Positions 46,481-58,994 of a stretch of DNA of 64,000 nt are shown piece after piece. How positions within the stretch are numbered: the first letter of the stretch is position 1; each line of letters starts with the position of its first letter. The DNA lies in contig CM043959.1 in the NCBI GenBank assembly GCA_014529385.2, positions 13,672,809 to 13,736,808 on the forward strand, in the 5' to 3' direction. This DNA comes from Adiantum capillus-veneris (Eukaryota; Streptophyta; Polypodiopsida; Polypodiales; Pteridaceae). Position numbers and translations under genes: made by a program. The notes under the pieces were generated by a model, which was given only the letters and a program-made list of their open reading frames with translations, was not told where the DNA came from and made no database searches.

Positions 46481-47309
46481 TTATTCTCTCTCTTGGTCAG
46501 AATTATTATCATAACTTGAGGAATCAGAACTATCTTCACAGTGCCAATCTCTAGTCTTGGTGACTGCTTTTCCCAATTTAGTGTTTTGCATTGCAGCCAA
46601 ATCTGATTTGGCGTTCCCTAGATCTTCCACTAGTCCTTGCACTACAGCAAGTATAGTCTCAGAGATTCCAGATCGTGCCTGATCTGGATGTCTTTTCTCA
46701 GAAGACTGGGCTGGTATCTTCTGAATAACTCGAGTATCAAAACTCTCAGGCTGCTTTGGTAGCTTCTTAGCTAGATCTTCTGTGATCTTAGCTGCCAATT
46801 CTCGCTGCTCTTGCCATTCATCGACTACCTCTCTCTGCTGAGTCCATTTTCTAGTTTCAGGACTGACTTGTTTCACAAGCCCATCAGGGATTTCTTCAAT
46901 GACTACTACCCCTTTACTGCGAGTGAATGCCCAAACTGGAACTGGTTATGGGCTTTCACTCAGTAGCCGTAGTACTGGGTGCTTCTAGACAATGAGCCGC
47001 AAAGTGCCCATATTTTCCACAAGGATAGTAGTTAAGACTTCAATTTTGAAAATTACCACGACCTCGGCCTCGGCCAGTACCCCCTTGAAAATATTCTCCA
47101 CAGTCATCTTCATCAATATTCTTTAACTCAGCATATTTCTCAAAAGCTTGAATGTGAACATCAGGGTCATCTTTCTTTCTGCCTTTGAACACAGGAAAAG
47201 AGATCTTTAATGAAGAAGTATAATCATGCCGATCGGCATTGTTGTTAGCGGCCGCCTCGACGGACGTCTGCAACATAACTCTTTGTACTAACATAATGTC
47301 AATATGCAA
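46481..47309 (-). pseudogene. Ty3 (Athila-like) gag remnant
   Basis: The gag start reads NADRHDYTSSLKISFPVFKG, then DPDVHIQAFEKYAELKNIDE (47040-47309). The middle is deleted and the chain jumps to a Gly-Arg stretch TGRGRGRGNFQN. A charged C-terminal part (46481-46876) is Glu/Lys-rich. No Cys-His knuckle is intact, although a Cys-containing stretch exists near 47000. The ATG context is not informative. Confidence 0.75.
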
Positions 47310-47543
47310 GGAAGCGACTCAGGGTGGGGAACGGAGACTTTAATGAGAGTGTCAATCTCACCAAAGTGAACTAAAGGACTACTCGTTCTTACAACGAAAG
47401 CAAATCAGCCACTTCCTAGTCAAACAATCAGTATGCATCCATTCTCAACACTCAACATAATCATGCCTTTTCGGTATCCAAACAAATCTAGAATGTCACG
47501 AAACTTAAGGAGAGGTATCACAACACTTATGGGCTTAATCCTA

Positions 47544-47559
47544 CCAAGTTCTGTCACCA
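47544..47559 (-). other. Candidate primer binding site
   Basis: On the minus strand TGGTGACAGAACTTGG follows an LTR-type CA end with a 2-nt spacer (CA-GA-TGG), the same spacing as at both copia primer sites. I could not match it confidently to a tRNA. Confidence 0.4.
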
Positions 47560-47561
47560 TC

Positions 47562-48134
47562 TGGGAAGGTACATAAATCACAATCCATCACAAAAAATGT
47601 GTAGAAAACTAAAAAAGAAGTACTTGGAAAGATCCACCTTAAGCATAGAAACACTTACCCATGGTCAAAACATCAAAAAACAACCATTTTAACTCCCAAA
47701 TCAATGCATTTAGCTCACAAACGGTACGTCGCAAACCACAACAGAATTGGAAATGATCACACTTAGATTGTAGATCAAGAGACAAGGAACGCAATGTGCT
47801 ATTCAGATTAGAATTCTGATTACCCGTTCAAGAGAAAAGATGATTACAAGTTGTAGTCACAAGAAGCTTCCACAGTGCACGTTTTCTTTCCTCCTAGCTA
47901 ATGATAATCCCCTCTTCAAAACTAAGGGTTTTGACTTTAAAAGTTAGGGGGCTTTCCCATGGCCACACGGCCTCTTACAAGTGGTAGACTCAAAGAAATA
48001 AGAAAAGGGGTATGGTCTAATCTCATCATGATTACAACTCATCTTAGGCTGAATTACAGGGTTTTTTTCCGAAAAATAGAGTGTCCATCGGGTTTGGTGT
48101 GCATACGCTTGTATGCGTCCGTATCCACCAAACA
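47562..48134 (-). repeat. LTR between the coiled-coil unit and the Athila-like gag
   Basis: The minus strand reads TGTTTGGTGGATACGGACGC directly after a polypurine tract and ends CCTTCCCA directly before the candidate primer site, 573 bp. It therefore serves as 3' LTR for the unit on its right and 5' LTR for the gag-pol on its left. It does not resemble the LTR at 53214-54393. Confidence 0.55.
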
Positions 48135-48147
48135 TTCCCCCCTTCCT
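48135..48147 (-). other. Polypurine tract
   Basis: AGGAAGGGGGGAA on the minus strand, immediately followed by TG of the LTR at 48134-48133. Confidence 0.75.
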
Positions 48148-48152
48148 ATTCA

Positions 48153-48170
48153 TTGCACGCCCTCGTGCAA
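48153..48170 (-). ncRNA. Terminal stem-loop 5' of the polypurine tract
   Basis: The minus strand reads TTGCACG, loop AGGG, CGTGCAA: a perfect 7-bp stem, 5 nt before the polypurine tract. It is the counterpart of the structures at 11616-11635 and 54410-54429. Confidence 0.6.
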
Positions 48171-48190
48171 GCTGCATCTAAGGGAGTTCT

Positions 48191-51100
48191 TTAGTGCCTT
48201 CTTTCGAGCATTGGAGTGAGATTTTTGAACTTCTGAGCTCTGGCTTCGATCTCAACTTTGGTTGCCAGCTCTCTGAAGGGATTATTGCTGATTGTACTTT
48301 GGTAGGCGATATGGCGGGCTGGCAGATCTTTCGTCATTGGATTGAATATGGAAGAGTCCACTTCGAAGAAACCTGTCATGAAAGCTTCTTTGAAGGTCTA
48401 CATGTAATGAGAAGGCAGAAACATGTCTCTTGCATATAATCCCATGATAACATTTCTGTTGGGATTTCGGTCTCCAGATTCCAGCAAATACCCCACGTCC
48501 CCTTGACAAACACCTGCCATGGATGCTCTGCTGCTTCAATGTCTCTGAAGGCTGTAATGGACGTGATGAGCATTTTGGCAATCTTTACCAGCATCTGATA
48601 AGCGAGGTCTGGGATTTCTTTCATCATTGATTACTCCTTTCAGAGTTTGCACCATGTAATGCTCGGATGGGGGGTTGTTATTGATCGTCTTGGTAATTAC
48701 CAGTTTGGTAATTAGCGGTAGTTCAGCACTGTCGATCTTTTGCTTTGCCAACTGTAAAAACTGTCCCAGGATCGCCGTCTGGGGGATCGATCTTGAGATG
48801 CTGGGGGGCGTTCCTGTAATAGGTTTCATTAGTTGGTCGCTGATCGAACCATTTTTTCTCTAGAGAGGTTGATTGTCGAGAATGGTTTCAATCTGAAGGG
48901 CTGTAATTGGAACCTCTGTGTAGTCCCCTCTGCTGTTTGGTTAGATTTCTGGGAGCATCTTTTGCTGCCATAATTGAACTTCTTGCCACATCAATGGTAG
49001 TGCGATCATTTCGTGCCCATGATTTTTTGCAACCTCATCTGGAGTGATCATGAGGAGGGTAGCCGATTCCAACACTTTTAATTCATATTGCATATATGCC
49101 TTGTGTGAAGGGTCTTTGACTTCTGAGATCTAGCACTGAATTTCATCTTTTGCGGACTCCGAGGTGGATGTCGCGGCTGGATCTGTAGATTCTTGCGTGC
49201 CTTTTCCAGTGCTCTTAGTGGGCATCTCTGTTTGATGAGTTTTGAATGCAGATTGTTTGAATCCTTCACCCTGTTCAAATTCTCCTGGGTCTTGCTGATG
49301 CTTTGTTTGATTTGCCTTCAAAGATTCTACTTCCTTTCTTGCATCAGCTAGTTGCTTTTTTAAGTCTTCAATTTCTTCATCCTTTGCCTGCTGTAGGGCC
49401 CTATGACCTACTGTCATGATCTGTCTGTCATATTTTTCTTGTTTTAGGGCCTCCTGTAACTCTTTGATTTCCTGGCTCAAGGAAGCAAAGCCTACAGTCA
49501 TAGTCAAAGAGGAGGGTGTCTCATGTATGGCCAGGAGTTGAGTGAGTCCTACTAACCACTGCATATGAGCCTTGTAGCTTCTCATTCTGTTCCTTTTCTT
49601 TGGTTAGCTCCTCCTCTAGGCGTTGTTGTTCGATCTGTAATGCAGAGTTCGCCTCATTGAATTGTTGCACTTCTTTATAATAGTAAGTTTCATTTTCTCG
49701 TTCTCTCTGCAACTCTGATTGAGCCTGGACTTGTGCGTTCTTTAGTGCCTCTATTTGTTGTGTCAATTGCCAGGATTCTGCTGCTGCTCTTGATACCTCC
49801 TTTTTTTAATCTTCTAATTCCAGCTCCTTGAGGGTGTAAAGAGCTCTTTGACATTGGAATTGCAGTTTGATCTGCTCTAGGTGACAGTCAATGTCAAATG
49901 AGCTAACTATCTCCGCTCCTTCTTTTATGGCCGCTTGTGTGCGTTGCGTTCTTGGCCCATGCTGGTCTTTTCGGCTCTGATCTGATTGCTTAGCCACATC
50001 AGCTTGTTTTCCTTCTGTTTCAAACTCTCTATTGCATCAGAGGTTGTGGCAAGTTTTGTCTGTGATTCTGTTTGTTGATCCATCCGTTGTTCCGTCTGCT
50101 TTTTGTCAACCTTTTGCTCCAACTGTGATGCACTTTCTCCTTTCTCTTGTTCTGACCTCTCTGAAATTGTCTTTGCATCTTTGGGAGAACCGAGGTCTTG
50201 CTGTTGTTGTTCCTATGTCTCGTGTTGTCCCTCTCCCTGTGTCTTGTGTTGTCCCTCTCCTTGTGAGATACTTTTCTCTTTTTTACTCTTTTCAGATTCG
50301 TCAGATGATTATGTATCATCAACACGTTGCTTCTTTGATTCTTCTTGCTGCTGGCTGCTCCATCTTTTGTTTAAGCTCATTGTGAATTTGCTTTCGCATG
50401 GCGCTGGCAATTTTCCATTTCTCTTCAGCTTCCTTCCTCTTTTGTTGCTTGACCCTTTCCAAGGCCTCTGTTTGCCTGCATATCAGCGAAGCATTCTCGA
50501 CTTCATCATCTTCTTTCTCGTCATCCGCTTTTGTTTGTTGGGTTTGCTGCTGTTCTTTCTTTTGTTGGAAAATATTTTCTCTCAATGCATGAGCTTCTTC
50601 CATTGTCCTCCTGGCATGAGTGATGGGAATAGCTTCTACCAATGTAGCCTTTTTCTTTAATCAAGTATATCCCAGCGTGTAGGGGCTATCCTTCTCTTCC
50701 TCCAAAGACTGGTACTCAGAAGGAGTATCTCGTGGGTGAGATCCCTCTTCCTGGCTACTCTGAGCATCCGATTCTGTTTTCTCACTGTCAGAATCTCTTA
50801 GAGGTGCACTTTGCCTAGTTTGTTTGACTCCAGGATTCGGCCTTGTAGAAGGTCGTGCCACTGGTCTCACAGCTCTTTTGGACATGTGAATTAGATCTAT
50901 CTGCGCTTGGGTAGGTGGTAGATCATCGATCATGCCCAATGCTTGATAAGCTATTCGTGTGAGCATGGGTCCTCCATTCATGTAAGCCTTACTTCTTTGA
51001 CCGCCCTTTAGGCTTCCACAATCGTGTCAAGAAGGTAGTTGCCAAAGTCGCAACTGGCCACCCTGCCTTCAGCCAAACCCATCGCCATTACCATTGCCAT

Positions 51101-51690
51101 ATGCAATAAGGGTTCAATATATCTAGGTGGCTTCTGCACCTCGAAATGCTGTGATATAAGACGCAATGGTAGTTTCATTTTTGAGTATTTCAGGTCTTGA
51201 TATGTCAGCTTGTGGCCGCGTTGCTTCAAAAAGGCTTTATCGTTGTCGATTGCCTTCGTTTTCTGCACGAGGTTGTGTGTCCCTTGCGGCAGATGGAGGG
51301 CTTCATTGATGATTTCAGTTGTGGTTTTACATTAACAACTGTCCCATCTTTGTCTATCAGAGTTGCTTCTCCATTGTATTGAATTGTACTTATAAGCTCG
51401 TGAGCTCGTCTGAAATCTGTTCCCCAAAGAGGCAGTCTTAAGAAATTGTCAAGCTGTAGGCATCTAACACCTGCTTGCACTTCTGGTTTCTGGTGCAAAG
51501 TCCACATTTCCTGGGGAAAGATGGTGGCCTTTACAATTTCTCCGTCGACGGCTTGGAATCTTCCAATGAAAATATTTGCCGGAATTGCTTCAAGTACTTG
51601 CTCGGTGAGGTGAGCTTTCTCATTTGATGAGATGTCGGTTCCCTCATAGGGTGCCACATGCCACTCCCTCTGTGCTTTCCTTCGAGGCAT
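48191..51690 (-). pseudogene. Large helical/coiled-coil retroelement protein, copy A
   Basis: The sole protein of a pol-less LTR unit. The ATG at 51690 starts MPRRKAQREWHVAPYEG. An N-terminal globular domain follows (LQLDNFLRLPLWGTDFRRAH; KLTYQDLKYSKMKLPLRLIS; AYMNGGPMLTRIAYQALGM), then a Pro/Ser/Glu linker, a long coiled coil (about 50640-49290) and a helical C-terminal domain (EHYMVQTLKGVI; the PSHYMQTFKEAF-TGFFEVDSSIF block). It is broken by frameshifts near 51290, 51005, 50320 and 48630 and a TGA at 50661. Copy B at 54485-57944 aligns across both terminal domains. The P-x-x-x-L-T-R-I motif recalls the plant family annotated as putative plant transposon protein; that link is tentative. Function is unknown. 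Confidence 0.7.
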
Positions 51691-51886
51691 GTTGTTGCCA
51701 ATTTGCAAGTGAAATCAAGTTTTAGCCATTGATCAAAATTGTCGAAAAGTGTAAACTTGACCATAAAATAAAAAAGTGAGCTTAACCCTGTCAAAACTAC
51801 TCCAAATTTGACCAAATTTCACCAGTGCACCTAGGATTACTATAGGCACAAAACTGTAATAAAACATATAGATTTTGGCAAAAAGG

Positions 51887-52986
51887 AACATGGATCGCGA
51901 TCCATGTTGGGAAGCATTTGAAAATTCTAACTTTGGGAAGTTGTCCCAGGGCATAAGGGGATGCTATTGAGAAATTTTCTCTGGATTTTGAGCTAAAGGT
52001 ACATGGATCGCGATCCATGTTGGGCAATATTTTGGAAATTTGATGATACCATCTGGTAGGGTTCATCTTGATTATTACTTGGTCCAAAAAGTTTGGGATT
52101 TGGATCAATGGTTTGACACTTGGGCTAAATTTTGGAAATCATGTATAGATTCAGAGATTTTGGCTTTTGGAAGTGGATTTTGGGATTCAAATGGCTTGAA
52201 ACTTCATGGCTTGGCTTTCTTGATCATACTGAATCAGATGGCATGGGTTTTACTTATCTTGGCCAAAAAGGTACATGGATCGCGATCCATGTTGGGAAGA
52301 ATTTGAATACAGTTCTTGTGCACATTGGTTCCTATAGGTTTTCCTAGTACACTGGTGAAATTTTTTCAACTTTGGACATGTTTTTTCATAGTTTGCCCCA
52401 TTTTTTAGTTTATGGCCATATTTTTCCGTTTTGACCAAATCTGTTTTTGGCAACCACTTTTGGGGTCATGTTTTGCCTGAAATCTCTTCTTGCTTTGATT
52501 TCTGATTATAGAGGTCTGTAGTTCATTGCTTTGCTTGGTTTCTTGGCAATTTTCCCCAGACATTGAATTCTTTTGAGAAAGCAACTGAATCCTACAAGTT
52601 TCACCATTTTGCAAGTAAACTTTTGCTTGGTTTTGATCCCATCACCATTCTTAAGATACATTTGCTTGTTGATAGGCTTCGAGGAGAGTTCGAAGTTTCC
52701 CAAATTACTTTAGCAGTAATTTTGACCAAAAGACCATTTGCAAACTAAAAGTAGAAATCCAGGTGGATTTGATGATTTGTAGAGCAATTTTTTTGTGATG
52801 ATTTTGCAACTTCTGTACTATTTGTTCATTGTCCAGTTAGTGAGCCACTTTTACCCTGATTTTGACAAAAAGGTACATGGATCGCGATCCATGTTGGGAA
52901 GCTTTTTGCAAAAACGGTCATGGGGTTGCTTCTGTAGAAATTTCCCTGATTTTAGGGTTTTGGAAACATGGATCGCGATCCATGTT
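51887..52986 (-). repeat. Array of five perfect CGCG-centred palindromes
   Basis: ACATGGATCGCGATCCATGT occurs without a single mismatch at 51888, 52001, 52273, 52875 and 52966. Four copies share flanks (AAAGGTA or AAAGGAA before; TGGG after), so the repeated unit is about 30-35 bp. Two copies extend to 22-bp palindromes. Spacings are 113, 272, 602 and 91 bp. The array lies in the noncoding leader between the right-hand LTR and the copy A ORF. Confidence 0.95.
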
Positions 52987-53213
52987 CCAGCACCTTTTCC
53001 TATTGTTTTTAGCTTGGATGATTCTGCCAGGTAGTTGGGGTCTACTGATGAATTTTTTCTTGTTTTTGATGGGTTTTGGACTCCTTCCTTGGCCCTGTTA
53101 GTTTGCCGATTTTGTGACCTTTTACTGCTTTGATTTGTTGTTTTGGTACTATTGATGCAGTATGGGTCACACACACATGCTCTTGCAAGGTTAATGATCA
53201 TACCTGTCAAATC

Positions 53214-54393
<1,180 letters not shown>

Positions 54394-54406
54394 CTCCCCC
54401 CCTCCT
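54394..54406 (-). other. Polypurine tract
   Basis: AGGAGGGGGGGAG on the minus strand followed at once by TGTTAGCGG, the LTR start. Confidence 0.8.
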
Positions 54407-54409
54407 AGA

Positions 54410-54429
54410 TCATGTCGTCCCCGACATGA
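54410..54429 (-). ncRNA. Terminal stem-loop 5' of the polypurine tract
   Basis: The minus strand reads TCATGTCG, loop GGGA, CGACATGA: a perfect 8-bp stem ending 3 nt before the polypurine tract. Confidence 0.65.
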
Positions 54430-54484
54430 CAGTAGAGCTGCTTCTTCAGTGGAGGCTTTCGTGCATCTTCATAACAGACTCATA

Positions 54485-57400
54485 TCATGCATGCTGGGCC
54501 AGTAATGTAGGGCCGAATATATATGTATCAATGGTGAAGAAACCGGTGTAGAAGGCTTCTTCAAAGGCCTGGAGATGGTACGAGGGCAAAAACATTATTC
54601 GCTGGTAGAGGGCATGTATCACCTCATGGGAAGGTTGAGCAGACAGTTCATACGCACATCTATATGTGTCTTGGAAGAAGAATATGTTGTTTGTTGCCTG
54701 TCCAGGTTTAAAGATCTCAAAAACTGCCAGAAGGGTTTTACATATTTTCCTGAGCATAATGCAAGAGAGGTCAGGTGAGCCAGTGAACAATTTAATGGCG
54801 CTCGTTAGGGTTTTCACCATGTATTGCTCACTCATTCTCTCACCTGCCTTCAAGCCTAGCAGCTTTGGGTAGTTGAGCCACGTGGGATGTCTTTTCTTCA
54901 GCAGCTCTTGTTCTTTCCAAGTCCGCATCCTTGGTAGAGGTCAAAAGCTAAGGTTGTCTCTGATTATTTTAGGCGCCTCTACTAGATGTACTAAATACTG
55001 TGGGTATTTAGTTAGCCATGCCTTTCTCCATTTTGGCTGAGAGTCCCCAATAAGCTTAACACCTTCTGGTTTGGTGATATCTTCTTCGTATAGTGGCACT
55101 ATCGGCTCCTCTTTAATCCTCTTGTTTATTGTAGCAGCTTCATACTTGAGAAGAGGATATGGGAGAGAGGGTTGTAGCCATTCATGTCGAGCGACATTTG
55201 CATCTAATTTCTGAATGGTCATAGACTTCAATACCCTCTGCTCCCACTGCATTGCTTCTTTGGCGGTGTCTTTTATGGCCGCTTCTATTGCCTTTTGTAG
55301 ATTGTCTTCTTCTTCTTGTGTCAGATCCCGGGGCTCTTGGGATGGTCCCACAAGGATGTCCTTTTGCATTGTTGTGTCCACTGGATCTGACACATTGTCT
55401 ATATCAATTCCTTCCATAGCTACTGGCCCTGTGCTCAAGCGTGGCTCTTCAGTCTTTTTTTGGCCTTTTAGATCATCAATCTGCTTTTGATATTCTTTCT
55501 TTTCCTGTTCAGCTTGATCCCCCATGGTCATGAAAAGGTCGTTCAATTCAACATTGGCTTTCTCATCCTCTTCTAGCTTCTTCTTGGTGTCTTCATTTTC
55601 AGTTTGCATCTTCTTGAGATCCTCGTCCATCTTCTTTTTCAAGGCTGCTAGCTCATCTTTCATGGCCTTGTTCTCATCCTCCAAACGGCTTTGCATCACT
55701 AGGGAGCCCTCGGCCAGCATCAATCTTTGTCTCTTCTCTAGTGTCAACTCCTTTTGGAGTTCCTTCATATGTTCTTCATACGTATCCTTCTCTAAAGCAG
55801 TGCTAGTTGAGGTAGCGGCTCTGACTTTGCCCGGAGATGCCCTTAGCCTATGGATTGTCTGATCTTTCACTTTTATTTGATCTTTCAGCTCTATAACTTC
55901 GTCCTGGCTGGCCTCATGTTCTAGCTCAGCTTTTTCCTTATCATTCCTCAAAGTCTCTACTTCTTTGGACTCATCAGCAAGCTGGAGTGTCAAGTTGTCT
56001 CTTTCTTTCTCCGCATCCGTCAGTGATTTGTTGATTTCCTTATACTCCTCATCTGCTCTTTGAAGCTTTTGGTCTGCTGCCTGACTCTGAGTTTCCAGCT
56101 CTTGGCATCTTTTTAGTGCCGCGTCTAGATCAGCTTGCAGCTTGGCTTGCTTCTGTGTTCTCTTGTTCTTGCTTTTGCAGTGAGTCCACCTTGGCTTTGA
56201 TTTGAACTTCATTTGCTTTGAGATTATCACACTCAATCTCAGCGGCCATAGACCTTGCTCTGAGCCCAGTGAGTCTTTACATCACCTCATCCCAATCATT
56301 GGCTTGTGGCTTTAAATCCATTGTATCTGTGGCCATTTCTTTCAACTCCACCAATCGAGGGCTCAACATATATTCTTTGGACCTAGTGCTAGACAACTGA
56401 AAAGCTGCATTAGCTGCCTCTTCTCGAGAGTATCCAGCAGCTAGTAGATCAAGGAATATTCTATAGTTTTTTTCTTCTGGATCTGGCTTCTCATCTTTTG
56501 GTTCAATTTTTGCCTTCTCTTGTTTCTCTTTTTTCTCCTCTTCCTTGGAGTCTTGTTGCCCATCAGATTTGTTCAACTCCTCAGTTTGTCGCGGTTGAGG
56601 AGGACTAGGAGGAGGTGGTGATGGTGGAGGGCTGGATTCTCGTCTTGATGGTGGGGTTGGTTGCTTCTTATTGAAGTCCCGATCAGCCTTTGTTTTCCTC
56701 TCTCTTTCTTCCCCTTCTTGCTCTTCTAGCAGCTGCCGTCTCACATCATCAACTTCTTCTTCGGTAAAAGGTATGTTTGGGATATTCTCAACTGTAGCAT
56801 CTAAGATCTCGAAATTCTTTATATAATCTTCAAAGCAATCCCTTTGAGTTCTTCGAGAAGATCCATACATAGCCTCAAGTGAGGGATTCCATAATTCGCT
56901 CAGATCCCCTTTTAGCATACTCTCAGCTCTGAAACTCTCCATTAGTCTTTCTAGCCTTGCTGCTTTCTGTGACTTTGTTTCCTTTACTGGCACTTGTAGA
57001 GTTTCTTTCTTCCCCTTCTTGGGCTGTAGCGGCTCTTCTGGCACTGTCTCTAAACGGCGCTTCAACCTTGTGGCTACCCTTGGAGCCTTAGGAGGCTCTT
57101 CTTCTTTGTCTTCCTTCAGCTTGAGCCAATCATTTTGGGAGGGAGGTAGAGGCCAATTTCCCTTGGCATGCAATGCTCCATAGATCACTTTGGTTATCAA
57201 CTCACCAGGCACAATATAAGTGGGATTTTTGGTCCCCATTTTCACAAGGTTGTCGTGAATGTAACCGGTATAGTTTATCTCCCTCGGGCGGCTCTTCTGC
57301 ATCGCCCAAGTGAAAGTGGTGGCAATAGCTCCAAGTGGCATCCTGTATTTCTGTGGCCGCTTGGTACACATGTGGAAGTACTGATTGTATAATTGGCTCA

Positions 57401-57944
57401 TGATGGCCACCTTCGGATTTTCAATATCTTCAAATGTATAGTTATTTTTCTTCTCTGAGTAGACCTTAATGTCATCCCGCCTGTTAGTCACACTGTCTCC
57501 TTTGTTAGAGAGGTCAAGTGCGGCTGCCACCACCTTCTTTGTGATGACAATCATCTTATTAGGCTTGCCTTGCAGATCTGTAACTCTGGCTATGCCTTCC
57601 TCTTTGATTGTGGTGACAAATTCCCACACTCTTTTAACATCAATCCCTACTGGCAAGGCTTCAAAGTAATTGTGGAGATCCAGTTTCTCCAAGTAGTCCC
57701 CCATCTTGCTCCTGACAAATTCATTGAGCTCTTGAGGGATCATGGGTAGCTCCACTGCATTTCCCTACGGATCTTTAAACACTCCTTGGTAGATTCTCAA
57801 ATCATTGGTTTCTAGTAGGTCATCTTGAATCCAAGTGCTTGTGGGCTTCAGGGTTCCCTCTGGGATAACAAAAGGCTCCACTTCTTCTAAGTAGTCCTTG
57901 ATAGTCATCCTCTTCTTCTTTGCAAGAGACTTTGTGGTTGACAT
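54485..57944 (-). pseudogene. Large helical/coiled-coil retroelement protein, copy B
   Basis: The best-preserved member: about 1,150 codons from ATG 57944 (MSTTKSLAKKKRMTIKDYLE) to 54485. Only a few lesions break it: TAG at 57765-57767, TAA at 56277-56279, a frameshift near 56160 and TGA at 54941-54943. The N-terminal domain (residues ~20-260) includes LDLHNYFEALPVGIDVKRVW and YIVPGELITKVIYGALHAKG. A charged linker with PPPSPPPPSPP follows near residue 435. Two long coiled coils follow (QADLDAALKRCQELETQ; EDENKAMKDELAALKKKMDE). The C-terminal helical domain has EQYMVKTLTSAIKL and LQAFEEAFYTGFFTIDTYIF. No enzymatic motif, zinc finger, signal peptide or membrane segment is visible. Self-assembling structural or nucleic-acid-binding roles are possible but unproven. 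Confidence 0.75.
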
Positions 57945-58110
57945 GGATCCTGTTGCACTCAGTAGTCCAAAGTTAGCGTTTTTTACAGATTAGCTGATAA
58001 ACTGAGTTCTGACTACCCAAATGACTTGAAAATTGAAATAAGAACTCAAAAGGGACTAGAGAAGCCATGCATGTGTCCACAATAGGTTTTTGGTTGAAAA
58101 ATAAGCATGT

Positions 58111-58994
58111 AGACATCCTACGTGTACTATGTTTACTTCCTCTGATTTTGATGAAACTTGACATGCTTGTGGCCCTTGACCTGTGCAACATGGCTATGTA
58201 CTTGGAATTTGGTTTGGACATCAAAAAGTGCAACTTTGAGCAGATTTAGTCTTTTGGCTCACAAAATGGGTAGGATGTCCTATATGGATGGGCAAATGAT
58301 ATCCAATTGGATTGAAATTTGATATATAGGCTTCTTATACCATGTAAAAGACTCCCATGATGTCAATTCCTGCAAAGAAGGTCAATATGACACTGGAGAC
58401 ATCCTACGCGTAGGATGTCTCTTTTCTCAGAATGACTTGATTTTGGTTCTGTGGGTAGCCCTTAGCATGTAGAACATGACCATGTTCTTAGATTTTGATT
58501 TGGATAAGTATTGGTGTTGTTAGGAGCATGTTTAGTGTTTCTAGGCTTAGAAAAGTGCATCTTTGAGGTTTTGGGGGCCAAATGTGATGGGTCTGGCCTG
58601 AAATTTGATATATGAGCTTGTGAAGATGTTATAAAGATATGTGGAACTCAAAAACACCAGCTGCAGGTCAAATAGGGCATTTAGACATCCTACGCGTAGG
58701 ATGTCTATTTCATTATTTTTCATATATGACTCCACAGTTAGCTTGGCAATGTGATAATGAGTATATTGTGCAAGTTTCATGTGATTTGGACTAGTTTTGG
58801 TAGGTCTATGACCCTTTATTGCCTCTATTCTCTGACTTTCCGTTTTTTTTAATGCATATGAGGTCAACTCTTGTCCAAATGTGATGAAACTTGATGGCTA
58901 GCATGTATAAGCTATGTAGAAGATGTGTATGAGGTGAGATATTGAGTTGGGTGCCCAAACATGGCCTTGAGACATCCTACGCGTAGGATATCTC
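58111..58994 (-). repeat. Palindrome array with 286-287-bp periodicity
   Basis: A 24-bp palindrome (arm AGACATCCTACG and its reverse complement, CGCG centre) lies at 58397 and 58683 (perfect, extendable to 26 bp) and 58970 (one mismatch). A fourth site at 58111 keeps its left arm but has a decayed right arm. Spacings are 286, 286 and 287 bp. Between palindromes the sequence is only recognisably related at landmarks such as TGAAATTTGATATAT. The array lies just upstream of the copy B ORF. Confidence 0.93.

Noticed and set aside
47225-47270. Similarity between TGTTAGCGGCCGCC here (plus strand) and the LTR start TGTTAGCGGCTGG at 54393 (minus strand), and shared CGACGGACGTC with 53475
   Set aside because: The matches are 10-11 bases and fall inside a gag frame that reads well on the other strand; probably chance.
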